This document shows positions 42,774-50,667 of a stretch of DNA of 64,000 nt, one piece after another. The position numbers and the translations under genes are program-made. The stretch's first letter is position 1. Every line of letters starts with the position of its first letter. Origin of the DNA: Actinospineispora acaciae DSM 45401 (lineage in GTDB: Bacteria > Actinomycetota > Actinomycetes > Mycobacteriales > Pseudonocardiaceae); assembly GCF_000620785.1 (NCBI RefSeq), contig NZ_JIAI01000004.1, positions 512,342 to 576,341 of the forward strand. Reading direction: 5' to 3'. Below the pieces are notes generated by a model, which saw only the letters and a list, made by a program, of their open reading frames with translations, was not told the origin of the DNA and searched no databases.

Positions 42774-43535
42774 TTATGCTGCCTCCCCGGGTCGGGGTTC
42801 CTGTCCGGTGAGATCAGCCCACTTGGTCAACAGCCACCCCGCCAAGTAGAGGTGTGGTTGCACCATCAGCACCGGCTGGTTCTGGGCCTGCTCCGCGAAT
42901 GGGGCCAGCAGCGTCGGGTACGGCCAGAACAGGTGCTCCGGCCGCAGTTCGGCGGCCCACAACGCGTGTTCGGTGTGCACGTCGGCGACCACCAGCGTGT
43001 GCTTGTCCAACATCCATACCTCGCCGTGCGCGGCAGCGATGCGCGGCTCCCCGAGCGTGGCGGCGGCCAGAGCCAGCGCCTCGCCCTTCCCGGGCTGCTC
43101 ACCTGAGCCGTCCCCGTCCTCGTCGCCGAGGGCCGCGACCAGCTCCTCGAGCGTCGATTCGTCGTAGCCGGTGCCGGTCAGGTCTGGCAGGTCGCCCAGC
43201 AACTCGGCCAGCAGGCGGTTGTCATAGTTACCGAGGTCCCCGACGCGGTTGTCCGCCACCACGATCCGCGCGGCCTGGTCGTCATCCACGTCGACCCAGC
43301 ACACCGCGATGTCATCCCACGCCAGATCACGCGCCGCGATCAACGTGTGGTTTCCCGCCAGCACCTCATACCGCCGGCCGGTGTGGGTGCCTCGGTTGAC
43401 GACGATCGGCTTGTACTGGCCATTGACGCGCAAGCTGTCCAGCAGCGCGGGCAGCCAGCCCTGCCGAGGGTTGCGGTGATAGGTGCGCAGCCGCGCCACC
43501 GCGACCCGCTCGACCGCCAGGTCATGCACCGTCAT
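42774..43535 (-). CDS. ParB/Sulfiredoxin-like nuclease-domain protein
   Basis: 253 residues. The ParB N-terminal fold is clear: YHRNPRQGWLPALLDSLRVN near 20-40, VVNRGTHTGRRYEVLAGNHT near 50-70, and ADNRVGDLGNYD near 100. The C-terminal part is not a partition HTH. Phage versions lie near terminase or DNA-modification genes and act as nucleases or CTPase switches rather than partition proteins. The ATG overlaps the previous stop by four bases. Confidence 0.85.
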   Translation of the reverse strand: MTVHDLAVERVAVARLRTYHRNPRQGWLPALLDSLRVNGQYKPIVVNRGTHTGRRYEVLAGNHTLIAARDLAWDDIAVCWVDVDDDQAARIVVADNRVGDLGNYDNRLLAELLGDLPDLTGTGYDESTLEELVAALGDEDGDGSGEQPGKGEALALAAATLGEPRIAAAHGEVWMLDKHTLVVADVHTEHALWAAELRPEHLFWPYPTLLAPFAEQAQNQPVLMVQPHLYLAGWLLTKWADLTGQEPRPGEAA

Positions 43536-43795
43536 GGCCGGCACTCGGCGAGCAGCGCGGCCTCCACGACCGGGTCTCGACGCACCTGCCACGCCCGTCG
43601 ACACAGCTCAAGCCCCCGGCTGCTGGTCGGCGAGCCCAGGCACTGGTCAGCCAACACGACACCGGCCAGGTCGTACGCCCGCGCCGCCGTCGCATCCCGC
43701 TGCGCCCGCGCTGAGCGCCCACCGGCCACGAACCCGGCCGCGACCAGCAGGCACACCACAACCGCGCCGCACACGCCCATCACGAACAGACGCAC
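43532..43795 (-). CDS. Small membrane-anchored protein
   Basis: 87 residues from a GTG directly after the previous TAG. One N-terminal membrane helix (GVCGAVVVCLLVAAGFVAGG) is followed by a soluble helical part with three Cys (ADQCLG, LELCRRAW, LAECRP). Function unknown. It is coupled to the ParB-like gene. Confidence 0.6.
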   Translation of the reverse strand: MRLFVMGVCGAVVVCLLVAAGFVAGGRSARAQRDATAARAYDLAGVVLADQCLGSPTSSRGLELCRRAWQVRRDPVVEAALLAECRP

Positions 43796-44002
43796 CTACA
43801 CGTCCGAAACGCCCGGCGAGCCGCCCGTCCCGTCGCCGAGGGCCGGGGACTCCGATGTCTTCACCGACTCCAGCAGCGCCTTGATCCGGCCCGTACGCTG
43901 ATCCACCTCAGCCGCATCGGTCTCGTCATCGGCCAGCACGTACTCGCGCAGCTCGTCGATCTCTGCGTCCAATCGAGCCAGAGCCTCAGAATTCTTTGGC
44001 AC
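43796..44002 (-). CDS. Small acidic helical protein
   Basis: 68 residues from a GTG with GGAGG six bases before it. Helical, charged (LARLDAEIDELREYVLADDE), followed by a Gly/Ser tail. First gene of the ParB-like group. The 161 bases from here to the histidine kinase start (44164) hold no further gene. Confidence 0.55.
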   Translation of the reverse strand: MPKNSEALARLDAEIDELREYVLADDETDAAEVDQRTGRIKALLESVKTSESPALGDGTGGSPGVSDV

Positions 44003-44163
44003 TCTCATCCTCCACAAGGGGGCGGTCCAACGCCCACGGCGTCATCAAGCGGAACCGGTGGGCCATCTGGTGTAGTTCGATCAGTTGTTGGGGTGCGAAG
44101 CGCTGGGTAGCCTGCATGTTTGCGGCGGTGACGGTCGGATCAGTCAGGGGTGGGTGAACGGGC

Positions 44164-45915
44164 GTGAGCGGGGAGCTTGCGAGCCGGCAGCCGGTGAGTG
44201 AGACGTTGTCGCAGTTGCGGCTGCGGGCGCTGCTGGTGGAGGTGCAGGACCGGATCGGCCAGATCGTCGAGACCCGCGACCAGCTCGATGAGCTTCTTGA
44301 GGCGGTGGTGGCGATCTCGTCCGGGTTGGACCTGGACGCGACGCTGCACCGGATTGTGGAGGCGGCCATGTCGCTGGTGGATGCCCGCTACGGCGCCCTT
44401 GGGGTGCTCGGCGACGACGGTGGCCAGGACGGCCGGTTGGTCGACTTCATCTACTCGGGTATCGATGACGCCACCCGCGAGCTGATCGGGGATCTGCCCA
44501 CCGGGCACGGTGTGCTCGGGGTGGTCATCGAGGAGAACAAGCCGCTGCGGTTGGACAGTCTGTCCGACCATCCCTCGTCGGTGGGGTTCCCGGCGAGTCA
44601 TCCGCCGATGCGGTCCTTCCTTGGTGTGCCGGTGCGTGCCCGGGGCAAGGTGTATGGGCGGCTGTACCTGACCGAGAAACGCGACGGCCAGCCGTTCAGC
44701 GAGGACGACGAGGTCGTGCTCCTCGCGCTGGCCGGGGCGGCCGGTATTGCTATCGACAACGCCCGCCTCTACGAGGAGGCACACCGGCGCCAGCGCTGGT
44801 TGGAAGCCTCCGGGGAGATCACCGCCGGGCTGCTGGCCGGCACCGACGCCGACGAGGCGCTGCGCATGATCGCTTCACGGGCGCGGGAACTCAGCGACGC
44901 CGATTACACCCTCATCGCGCTGGGTGACCCCGAGGCCGACCCCGAGGAGACCTCGGAGCTGACGGTGCGGGTGTGCGCCGGGTTGGATCCCGACCTGGTC
45001 ACCGGCCGTCCTATCCCGATCGGTGCCTCGACCTCGGGGGAGGTGTTCCGCGACCAGGTCCCGCGTTCGGTGCCCAGCCTGTCCTTCGACGTCGCCGACG
45101 GGATCGACATCGAGTTCGGCCCCGCGCTGGCGCTGCCGCTGGGCAAGGCCGACACCATCGCCGGGGTGCTGCTCACCGTTCGTGCGCCCGGTTCACCGGT
45201 GTTCGACGAAGCCCAGCTCCAGATCGTGGCCTCGTTCGCCGACCAGGCCGCCCTTGCGCTGCGCCACGCCGAAGCCCAGACCGCCGCCCGCGAGCTGGAG
45301 GTGCTCTCCGACCGCGACCGCATCGCCCGCGACCTGCACGACCAGGTCATCCAACGGCTCTTCGCGGTCGGGCTGGCCATGCAGTCCACCCACCGACGGG
45401 CCAAGAACCCCGTGGTTGCCAGCCGGCTCGCTGAGCACATCGACCAGCTCCACACGGTTATCCAGGACATCCGCACCGCGATCTTCGATCTGCAGAACAC
45501 CAGCACCGAGACCCGCCGGCTGCGTGCCACCCTGCACGAGACCATCACCGAGCTCACCGCGGACAGCCCGATTCGCACCAGCGTGCGCATGACCGGCCAT
45601 CTCGATGAGCTACCGGCCGAGCTGGCCGACGATGTCGAGGCCGTGGTCCGCGAGGCGGTCAGCAACGCCGTGCGTCACTCCCAGGCCAGCGACCTGACCG
45701 TCACGATCTCCATCGACAACAACGAACTGGCCGCCGAGATCACCGACAACGGCATCGGCATCCCCGACTCCACCACCCGGCGCAGCGGGCTGCGCAACCT
45801 CGACCAACGGGCGGCCAGCAACGGCGGCACCTGCGCCATCGAACAACCGGACGCCGGTGGCACCCGCCTGCGCTGGACCGCACCAGTCACAGACAAGCCG
45901 GTACGACCCGCCTGA
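44164..45915 (+). CDS. dosS-like: DosS/DosT-like GAF-GAF sensor histidine kinase
   Basis: 583 residues, GTG start. GAF-A (~residues 45-200) has the DosS signature GFPASHPPMRSFLGVP with His146, equivalent to the haem axial ligand of mycobacterial DosS. A second GAF (~215-370) follows. The HisKA_3 dimerisation domain has phospho-accepting His392 in RDRIARDLHDQVIQRLF. The ATPase domain has REAVSNAVRH (497-506), DNGIGI (528-533) and GLRNL. It should sense O2, NO, CO or redox state and phosphorylate a DevR/DosR regulator; none is encoded in this window. It is intact and flanked by phage genes on both sides. Confidence 0.93.
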   Translation: MSGELASRQPVSETLSQLRLRALLVEVQDRIGQIVETRDQLDELLEAVVAISSGLDLDATLHRIVEAAMSLVDARYGALGVLGDDGGQDGRLVDFIYSGIDDATRELIGDLPTGHGVLGVVIEENKPLRLDSLSDHPSSVGFPASHPPMRSFLGVPVRARGKVYGRLYLTEKRDGQPFSEDDEVVLLALAGAAGIAIDNARLYEEAHRRQRWLEASGEITAGLLAGTDADEALRMIASRARELSDADYTLIALGDPEADPEETSELTVRVCAGLDPDLVTGRPIPIGASTSGEVFRDQVPRSVPSLSFDVADGIDIEFGPALALPLGKADTIAGVLLTVRAPGSPVFDEAQLQIVASFADQAALALRHAEAQTAARELEVLSDRDRIARDLHDQVIQRLFAVGLAMQSTHRRAKNPVVASRLAEHIDQLHTVIQDIRTAIFDLQNTSTETRRLRATLHETITELTADSPIRTSVRMTGHLDELPAELADDVEAVVREAVSNAVRHSQASDLTVTISIDNNELAAEITDNGIGIPDSTTRRSGLRNLDQRAASNGGTCAIEQPDAGGTRLRWTAPVTDKPVRPA

Positions 45916-45935
45916 CCGGGAACCCGCCGATGTGC

Positions 45936-45949
45936 GGGACCTTGTGCCC
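45936..45949 (+). promoter_or_regulatory. DevR/DosR-box-like site upstream of the PPOX gene
   Basis: GGGACCTTGTGCCC fits the actinobacterial dormancy-regulator pattern GGGACCWWNGNCCC with one mismatch (T for G at position 10). It lies 91 bases before the ATG at 46041 and just past the kinase stop. Confidence 0.6.
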
Positions 45950-46040
45950 TGCCGCGCAGGTCTCATTCACGGTGCAGACTGTGCGGCTCAACCACAGCCA
46001 TGGCCGATCCCGGGCCGCCGTGCACGTCTGGAGAGGCCGC

Positions 46041-46403
46041 ATGCCCACCACCGACATCGACATCCTCACCGAGCACGACTGTATGGCGCTGCTGCGCACC
46101 GCCAGCGTGGGACGGCTGTTGTTTACCGAGGACGCCCTCCCGGCGATCCGGCCGGTCAACTTCACCGTCACCGACCACCGCATCCTCGTCCCGGCGACCG
46201 AGGGCTCCTGGGCCGGCAGGCTCGACGGTGTGCTCGTCGCCTTCACCGCCGACCACATCAACCCCGACAACACCGGATGGAGCGTTCTCGCCCACGGCAC
46301 CGCCCGCCTGGTCGTCGACCCTGACCGCGCGCTGCGCATCACCATCGAACGCGTGACCGGTCGGCGCGTCGCCCTGACCCGCACACTGCCTCATCCAGCC
46401 TGA
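46041..46403 (+). CDS. Pyridoxamine 5'-phosphate oxidase-like (Pyridox_ox_2) protein
   Basis: 120 residues; GAGAGG precedes the ATG by four bases. The split-barrel flavin/F420-type fold shows LLRTASVGRLLFTEDALPAI near the start, RPVNFTVTDHRILVPATEGS, then FTADHINPDNTGWSVLAHGT. Small PPOX-like proteins of this type occur in mycobacterial DosR regulons. Together with the upstream box and the adjacent DosS-like kinase, a dormancy or redox role is likely. Substrate unknown. Confidence 0.88.
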   Translation: MPTTDIDILTEHDCMALLRTASVGRLLFTEDALPAIRPVNFTVTDHRILVPATEGSWAGRLDGVLVAFTADHINPDNTGWSVLAHGTARLVVDPDRALRITIERVTGRRVALTRTLPHPA

Positions 46404-46598
46404 ACACGACGGGCGACCCGGCCGCGTGACTGGCCGGTACCTTCCACCCGCCCGCACCGACGAAGACCGGGACGCCTGCGCCAGCACGTCCAGGCGATGC
46501 ACCCCACGTCGGCTGCCACCCGAACTTTCATCGGCCTGATACAGGCAAGCCCTTGCGCGGTCGACAAGAGCAGGGGTACCCACATCTACAGGGCTGAT

Positions 46599-46612
46599 TG
46601 GCCCTACGACCC
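46599..46612 (+). promoter_or_regulatory. DevR/DosR-box-like site upstream of the His-less DHp gene
   Basis: TGGCCCTACGACCC matches GGGMCCWWNGNCCC except for the first base. It lies 74 bases before the ATG at 46687. The rest of 46404-46686 holds no gene. Confidence 0.55.
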
Positions 46613-46686
46613 GACCCCGGACCCCGGTCGACGTCACCACACGCGACACCCGAGACGCACCCGGGTATCCAGACGGAGGTCTGGCG

Positions 46687-46986
46687 ATGCACGACGCCCG
46701 CCCATACGCCCGAACCGCCTCCCCCATACGGCAGGCCGTGCCAGGCCCACTCGAACCGGCCGAACAGCTCTCCGAGCGCGAACGTATCGCCACCGACCTG
46801 GCCAACTCCATCGCCCACCAGCTCTTCCAGACAAGCCTGGAACTGCACAGCGCGCTCGCCCGCATCGAACACCACCAGGACCCGGCGGCCCAGATCCGCA
46901 ACGCCGTCGACCTGCTCGACCACACCCTCCGCGACCTACGCCTCGCCGTTTTCAGTGATCGGAAAGACCCTCGACCAGGCGCCTAG
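46687..46986 (+). CDS. Stand-alone HisKA_3 dimerisation domain without the phospho-acceptor His
   Basis: 99 residues; GGAGG eight bases before the ATG. Residues ~30-90 align along their length with the dimerisation helices of the adjacent kinase: RERIATDLANSIAHQLF here, RDRIARDLHDQVIQRLF in the kinase; then HTLRDLRLAVF against TVIQDIRTAIF. The His is replaced by Ala39. There is no sensor and no ATPase domain. It could form non-productive heterodimers with a DosS-type kinase or act as a DevR-binding decoy. It is not an obvious truncation remnant, as it has its own start, ribosome site and box. Confidence 0.8.
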   Translation: MHDARPYARTASPIRQAVPGPLEPAEQLSERERIATDLANSIAHQLFQTSLELHSALARIEHHQDPAAQIRNAVDLLDHTLRDLRLAVFSDRKDPRPGA

Positions 46987-47203
46987 CCAGGAAGCTCTCC
47001 CGGCCGACCATCTGGGCGTACCCGGCTCGGGAAACCTGGTACGTACAACCCGCCGCCACCCGCGCGGTGTCCAGGGCGTGACCTCCAACGATCCAGACGC
47101 CCTCGGGCGGCGTTCCCTTGAGTCGGAGGAAAGCAGGTCGAGCGCAGCCGGCGGGAGGGTTAGATCGCGGCTGTCCGTTCAGTGTAGGTCGCCGACGGGC
47201 TGG

Positions 47204-47854
47204 TCAATCAGACTTAGTCGGCTTGGGGACCGACCAGTGAGCCACCTTGGCGTAGGGCCACGTACGCTCGCCGTTGATCTCTTCACAGTGAAGGGCGAGC
47301 GCGACACTGCCATGTTGGTAGTGTTCGGGATCGTCCGGAACGTCGACATCAACGACTATCGAACCGTCGAGGAACATGGTTTGCGGACAGAGTGGATCTC
47401 CGTGGCTGTGCGTGACGAGTTCTCTCCTACCGCTCGACACATAGGCTGACTCTGCTGACCAGCCGGCGCTCACGTATATGCCTGGCACGCCTTTGAGCAT
47501 CGTGATCGTTACACGCACGATCCCGTTGACGGGTGGCTCCGCCTTGATGCTGAACTCTGGTGCGTCAGCCTGGTCATAGGATGCCCGTGCGAGGGCGAGC
47601 TGAGCTTGCGCTGACTTGGCTTGCCAGATGCTGGCTTCGGCGGATTTGAACGCTGACGAGGCCGACTCTCGTGCACTGTTCGCTTGATCTTGGGCTGCCG
47701 TACGGGCGGCCTTCGTCTCCTGGAGCAGCGTCCGAGTGCTGCGGGCTTGCGAGCGCACGTAGATGCCCGTGGCAAGTGTCACGGCCGCTCCAACCCATGA
47801 AGCGATAGCGGCCCATCCGGCGGCGTCCACACTCGTGAGGTTACGGCGACCCAC
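47204..47854 (-). CDS. Membrane-anchored coiled-coil protein of unknown function
   Basis: 216 residues. N-terminal membrane helix (GWAAIASWVGAAVTLATGIY), then an Ala/Gln/Glu coiled coil (~residues 35-100, TAAQDQANSARESASSAFKS). A beta-rich C-terminal domain follows (IVRVTITMLKGVPGIYVSAG, GSIVVDVDVPDDPEHYQHGS). This layout is common in actinomycete hypotheticals. It lies between the dormancy-type module and the HNH gene, on the phage strand. Positions 46987-47203 hold no supported gene. Confidence 0.65.
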   Translation of the reverse strand: MGRRNLTSVDAAGWAAIASWVGAAVTLATGIYVRSQARSTRTLLQETKAARTAAQDQANSARESASSAFKSAEASIWQAKSAQAQLALARASYDQADAPEFSIKAEPPVNGIVRVTITMLKGVPGIYVSAGWSAESAYVSSGRRELVTHSHGDPLCPQTMFLDGSIVVDVDVPDDPEHYQHGSVALALHCEEINGERTWPYAKVAHWSVPKPTKSD

Positions 47855-47915
47855 TCGCAGCGCAAGTGCCTGCTTGGCTATGCCTGGTGTGAATTGTGAG
47901 CCGTATTAAGTGCGC

Positions 47916-48299
47916 CTATGAGAGGTGCGGCTCGGTGCTCGCCGTGATTGCGGCGTCGGCTGCTCGTCGTGCGGCGAGCGCGCGGGCTGATTCGGCGAGG
48001 GTCTTGGCCTGGTGGCATGGGGTGCAGAGGGATTGGAGGTTGGTCCAGTCGTAGCGGTCGCCGCCCTCGCCGAGGCTGGTGATGTGGTCGACTTCGTGGG
48101 CGAGTGCTCCGCACTGTTCGCAGAGTGGTTGATCGGCGAGCTTGGCGGCGCGGAGTCGGCGCCAGCGTCGGGTGGAGCCGTTGATCCACGCTTTGGATGG
48201 TCGGGCGGCCCAACCGCTCGGGCTGGGCTGGCAGGTCGGGCAGCGGCCCGACACGGGACGGCGGCAGCGTGGGCAGACGCGAGGCGGGCGGGTTGGCAT
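47916..48299 (-). CDS. HNH endonuclease
   Basis: 127 residues. N-terminal zinc ribbon (CPRCRRPVSGRCPTC). The HNH core has LCEQCGALAHEVDHITSLGE near 70-89, NLQSLCTPCHQAK near 100. Phage HNH proteins of this size assist terminase in packaging. Normally the terminase follows directly; here ~9 kb of other genes separate them, which suggests later insertion of the cargo. Confidence 0.88.
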   Translation of the reverse strand: MPTRPPRVCPRCRRPVSGRCPTCQPSPSGWAARPSKAWINGSTRRWRRLRAAKLADQPLCEQCGALAHEVDHITSLGEGGDRYDWTNLQSLCTPCHQAKTLAESARALAARRAADAAITASTEPHLS

Positions 48300-48456
48300 G
48301 GGCGGGGTCCAGCCGGGTGGGATGACACCCGGGTGTCGGCCGTGGGGCCGGTTGAGGTGAGCACGGGGGGTTGTGGGGCTGCGCTCGGGTGGCTACCGGG
48401 GGCGAGCTGCCTGAATGGGCGAGAACGACAGGGCCAGCGGGGACGAGAGACCGGGC

Positions 48457-48627
48457 ATGATGCTGATCTCTTGTGGCGCTAACCGTCCCTTTGTTGGTCT
48501 GTCGGTCCGCGAGCTTGAGGCGCTGGCGGACGCGATCGAGTTCGGGGACCCGATCGAGCAGGGTCCCCGGACGCTGGCGCTGATCGATGCCGAGCTGTGG
48601 CTGCGGGTGCTCGGCGACCACGACTAA
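48457..48627 (+). CDS. Small plus-strand protein
   Basis: 56 residues from ATG 48457 (or 55 from the adjacent ATG). Helical, acidic (LSVRELEALADAIEFGDPIE). A terminator hairpin follows 12 bases after its stop. No family recognised. Positions 48300-48456 are non-coding as far as I can see. Confidence 0.5.
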   Translation: MMLISCGANRPFVGLSVRELEALADAIEFGDPIEQGPRTLALIDAELWLRVLGDHD

Positions 48628-48639
48628 GCCCCGCCTGCC

Positions 48640-48669
48640 GAGACCCCTCACCTACGGGTGGGGGGTCTC
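48640..48669. terminator. Hairpin terminator
   Basis: GAGACCCC (48640-48647) pairs with GGGGTCTC (48662-48669), with an inner CACC/GGTG helix. It lies between the small plus-strand gene and the convergent DUF6131-like gene. Confidence 0.7.
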
Positions 48670-48692
48670 CGTGTGTCCGGGGCGGTGCGGGG

Positions 48693-48848
48693 CTACCAGT
48701 ACCAGCGACGCCCGCCTGCACCGGCTCCGGCGGAGCCGAGCAGCAGGAGCACCAGTCCGATGGCCAGCAGGACCACACCGAGCGTGACCAGCACAGAGAC
48801 ACCCAGGACGTAGCCGAGCACGAGCAACAGAACCCCGGCGACGGTCAT
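48693..48848 (-). CDS. DUF6131-like small membrane protein
   Basis: 51 residues: two close membrane helices (GVLLLVLGYVLGVSVLVTLG, VVLLAIGLVLLLLGSAG) and the short tail GGRRWYW. This matches the small DUF6131-type proteins of actinomycetes. Function unknown. Single gene on the minus strand between two plus-strand groups. Confidence 0.75.
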   Translation of the reverse strand: MTVAGVLLLVLGYVLGVSVLVTLGVVLLAIGLVLLLLGSAGAGAGGRRWYW

Positions 48849-48967
48849 GGTTGAGCCTTCCGGCTGATCTTGAAACAGGGCGTGTAAACGGCTGCCCAAG
48901 TCGATCTTGGGAGTAGACGCTGGTTTACGCAGGGGCAAGGAGCCCCGCACCTGGAAGGGGCCACCCG

Positions 48968-50134
48968 ATGAGCGTCGTGATCAACCCGAACTCGGCGTAC
49001 TGCCGTTGCTGCACCGCCAACGAGTGCGAGTGCCAGGGCACCGACCTGGTGCTCGACGGGGACGCCGTGGCGTGCCGCTGCTGCGTTAACAACCGCTGCG
49101 AGTGCGGCGGCGCCGACCTCGCCCAGGACAGCCACCCGAACACCAACAACCCGAAGGATCACCCGATGACCACGAGCACCACGGTCGAAACCGCCGCCGA
49201 CAAGCTCGGCGCCGCCTTGGCCGCCAACCCCGGTCGCACCACCGTCGCCCTGGCCCAGGCAGCCGGAATCGGCAGGTCCACCGCCGGCAAGCTCTTGAAC
49301 GCCTTGGACAAGAACGACCAGGTCGTCCGGCGCACCGAGGAAGGCAAGACCGTCTGGTACCTCTTCGCCGACGCGCCTAGCGAGGACGAGGCGGTGCCAG
49401 AGCCCACCCAGGACCTCGTCGAGGAGACCACCGAAGAAATCACCGACGACACCACCGACGAGGTGCAGGTCAATGACTTCACCTACGAGGGCATGGAGCT
49501 GGCGTACGGCACGTTCAAGGCGCTCGGTGCTGGGCACGGCTCGAAGGTCGCCGTGGCGTTCACCGGCGGCGTGCGTGTCGGCGAGCTGGAGCGGGCTAGC
49601 AACGGCCTGTACATGCTGCGCGAGGCCAACGGCACGGTGACCACGGTGGGAGGCGCGGCTGGGAAGGTGCACGCGCTGCTGCTGTCCGAGGCGCCCAAGC
49701 CGGAGCCGAAGCGCACGGCGCTGCCCGAGGGCTACGTGAGCCCGACCGCGCTGGCGAAGGTCATCAACGAGCGCGGCCTGTACAAGGGCAACCGGGAGGA
49801 CGGTCTGACCACGCAGGCGATGTACTCCTACATCCGCAACGCCCCGGTCGGCCACCCGTTCCCGCTGGTCGACCCCGAGCAGGTCGGGGGCCGGCAGTGG
49901 GTGTGCGAGGTCGAGGCCGGTGTGCAGTGGTGGGTGGAGAAGGACCACCGTGTCGCCGAGCGCCCCGCGCGGACGCGGCTCACCGCCGCCGAGCGCCGTG
50001 CGGCGAAGCGCAAGGAGCTGACCACGAAGCTCGCCGAGGCGCTGGTGGCCATGGACCGCGAAGGGGCGGAACGGTCGTTCTATGAGCAGGCCGACTTCCT
50101 GATGAACCACCTGTACGGAGAGGTTCCCGCGTGA
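48968..50134 (+). CDS. Cys-rich duplicated N-domain plus winged-helix-like protein
   Basis: 388 residues. Residues 10-51 hold a tandem repeat: CRCCTANECECQGTDL and CRCCVNNRCECGGADL, giving ten Cys in two copies of CxCCx4CxC. After a linker, ~residues 72-130 resemble a MarR/winged-helix domain (TTVALAQAAGIGRSTAGKLL). Residues ~270-370 hold a HTH-like stretch (YVSPTALAKVINERGLYKG). A second start at the Met near residue 67 would leave out the Cys repeats. Probably a phage DNA-binding regulator; metal binding is inferred from Cys spacing. Confidence 0.7.
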   Translation: MSVVINPNSAYCRCCTANECECQGTDLVLDGDAVACRCCVNNRCECGGADLAQDSHPNTNNPKDHPMTTSTTVETAADKLGAALAANPGRTTVALAQAAGIGRSTAGKLLNALDKNDQVVRRTEEGKTVWYLFADAPSEDEAVPEPTQDLVEETTEEITDDTTDEVQVNDFTYEGMELAYGTFKALGAGHGSKVAVAFTGGVRVGELERASNGLYMLREANGTVTTVGGAAGKVHALLLSEAPKPEPKRTALPEGYVSPTALAKVINERGLYKGNREDGLTTQAMYSYIRNAPVGHPFPLVDPEQVGGRQWVCEVEAGVQWWVEKDHRVAERPARTRLTAAERRAAKRKELTTKLAEALVAMDREGAERSFYEQADFLMNHLYGEVPA

Positions 50135-50484
50135 GGTTGCGGGAACTGCTGGAGGGGCACGGCCGGCGCTCACCCGAGTGCCGGCCGGTCACCGCCACCG
50201 TGCCGGTCTCCGAAGCCCTCGGCGTGCACGACCCGACCGAGGGCCGGTGCCTGCGTTGCGGGGTCCGGCTCGACGAGACCGAGGTGCTGCGGGTGCAGCT
50301 CCACGATCTCGGCGGCGCGCGCCGGGCGGCGGAGGGGATCCGTCGGGACCTGATGGACCAGACCGTGCCGTTGGTCCTGGCCGCCGCCGAGCGCGGCCTC
50401 AAGCCGACCGAGCTGACGCGGTTGACCCAGCTCAGCCGCCGCACGATCTACAACATCATCACCGCGAAGGGGACCCGATCATGA
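50131..50484 (+). CDS. Helix-turn-helix protein with CxxC
   Basis: 117 residues from a GTG overlapping the previous stop. A CxxC (GRCLRCGVRL) lies near residue 40. The C-terminal ~45 residues are a resolvase/Xre-like helix-turn-helix (LKPTELTRLTQLSRRTIYNI). Coupled on both sides. Probably a small regulator. Confidence 0.65.
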   Translation: MRLRELLEGHGRRSPECRPVTATVPVSEALGVHDPTEGRCLRCGVRLDETEVLRVQLHDLGGARRAAEGIRRDLMDQTVPLVLAAAERGLKPTELTRLTQLSRRTIYNIITAKGTRS

Positions 50485-50624
50485 ACCGAGTCGACGGCCT
50501 CGTGCTGCTGGCCGCAGTGCTGGCTGTGGTCGTCCTGGGGCTGATGTGGCTGGCCGCCGGAGTCGACCCGTTCGCGGTGATCCGTTCCTGGTGGGCCGCC
50601 CTTGGCGACGTGCTCATGCACTGA
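50481..50624 (+). CDS. Small membrane protein
   Basis: 47 residues. One membrane helix (LVLLAAVLAVVVLGLMWLAA) and a short amphipathic tail (AVIRSWWAALGDVL). The ATG overlaps the preceding TGA by four bases. Function unknown. Confidence 0.6.
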   Translation: MNRVDGLVLLAAVLAVVVLGLMWLAAGVDPFAVIRSWWAALGDVLMH

Positions 50625-50667
50625 CCCAGAACAGGCAGCAATCCACTCCTACCGAAGGAGCACCACC

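Noticed and set aside
44040..44163. DevR-box upstream of the DosS-like kinase (GGGCGGTCCAACGCCC region near 44020)
   Set aside because: It is an inverted GGGCG/CGCCC pair but does not align with the 14-base dormancy box on either strand.
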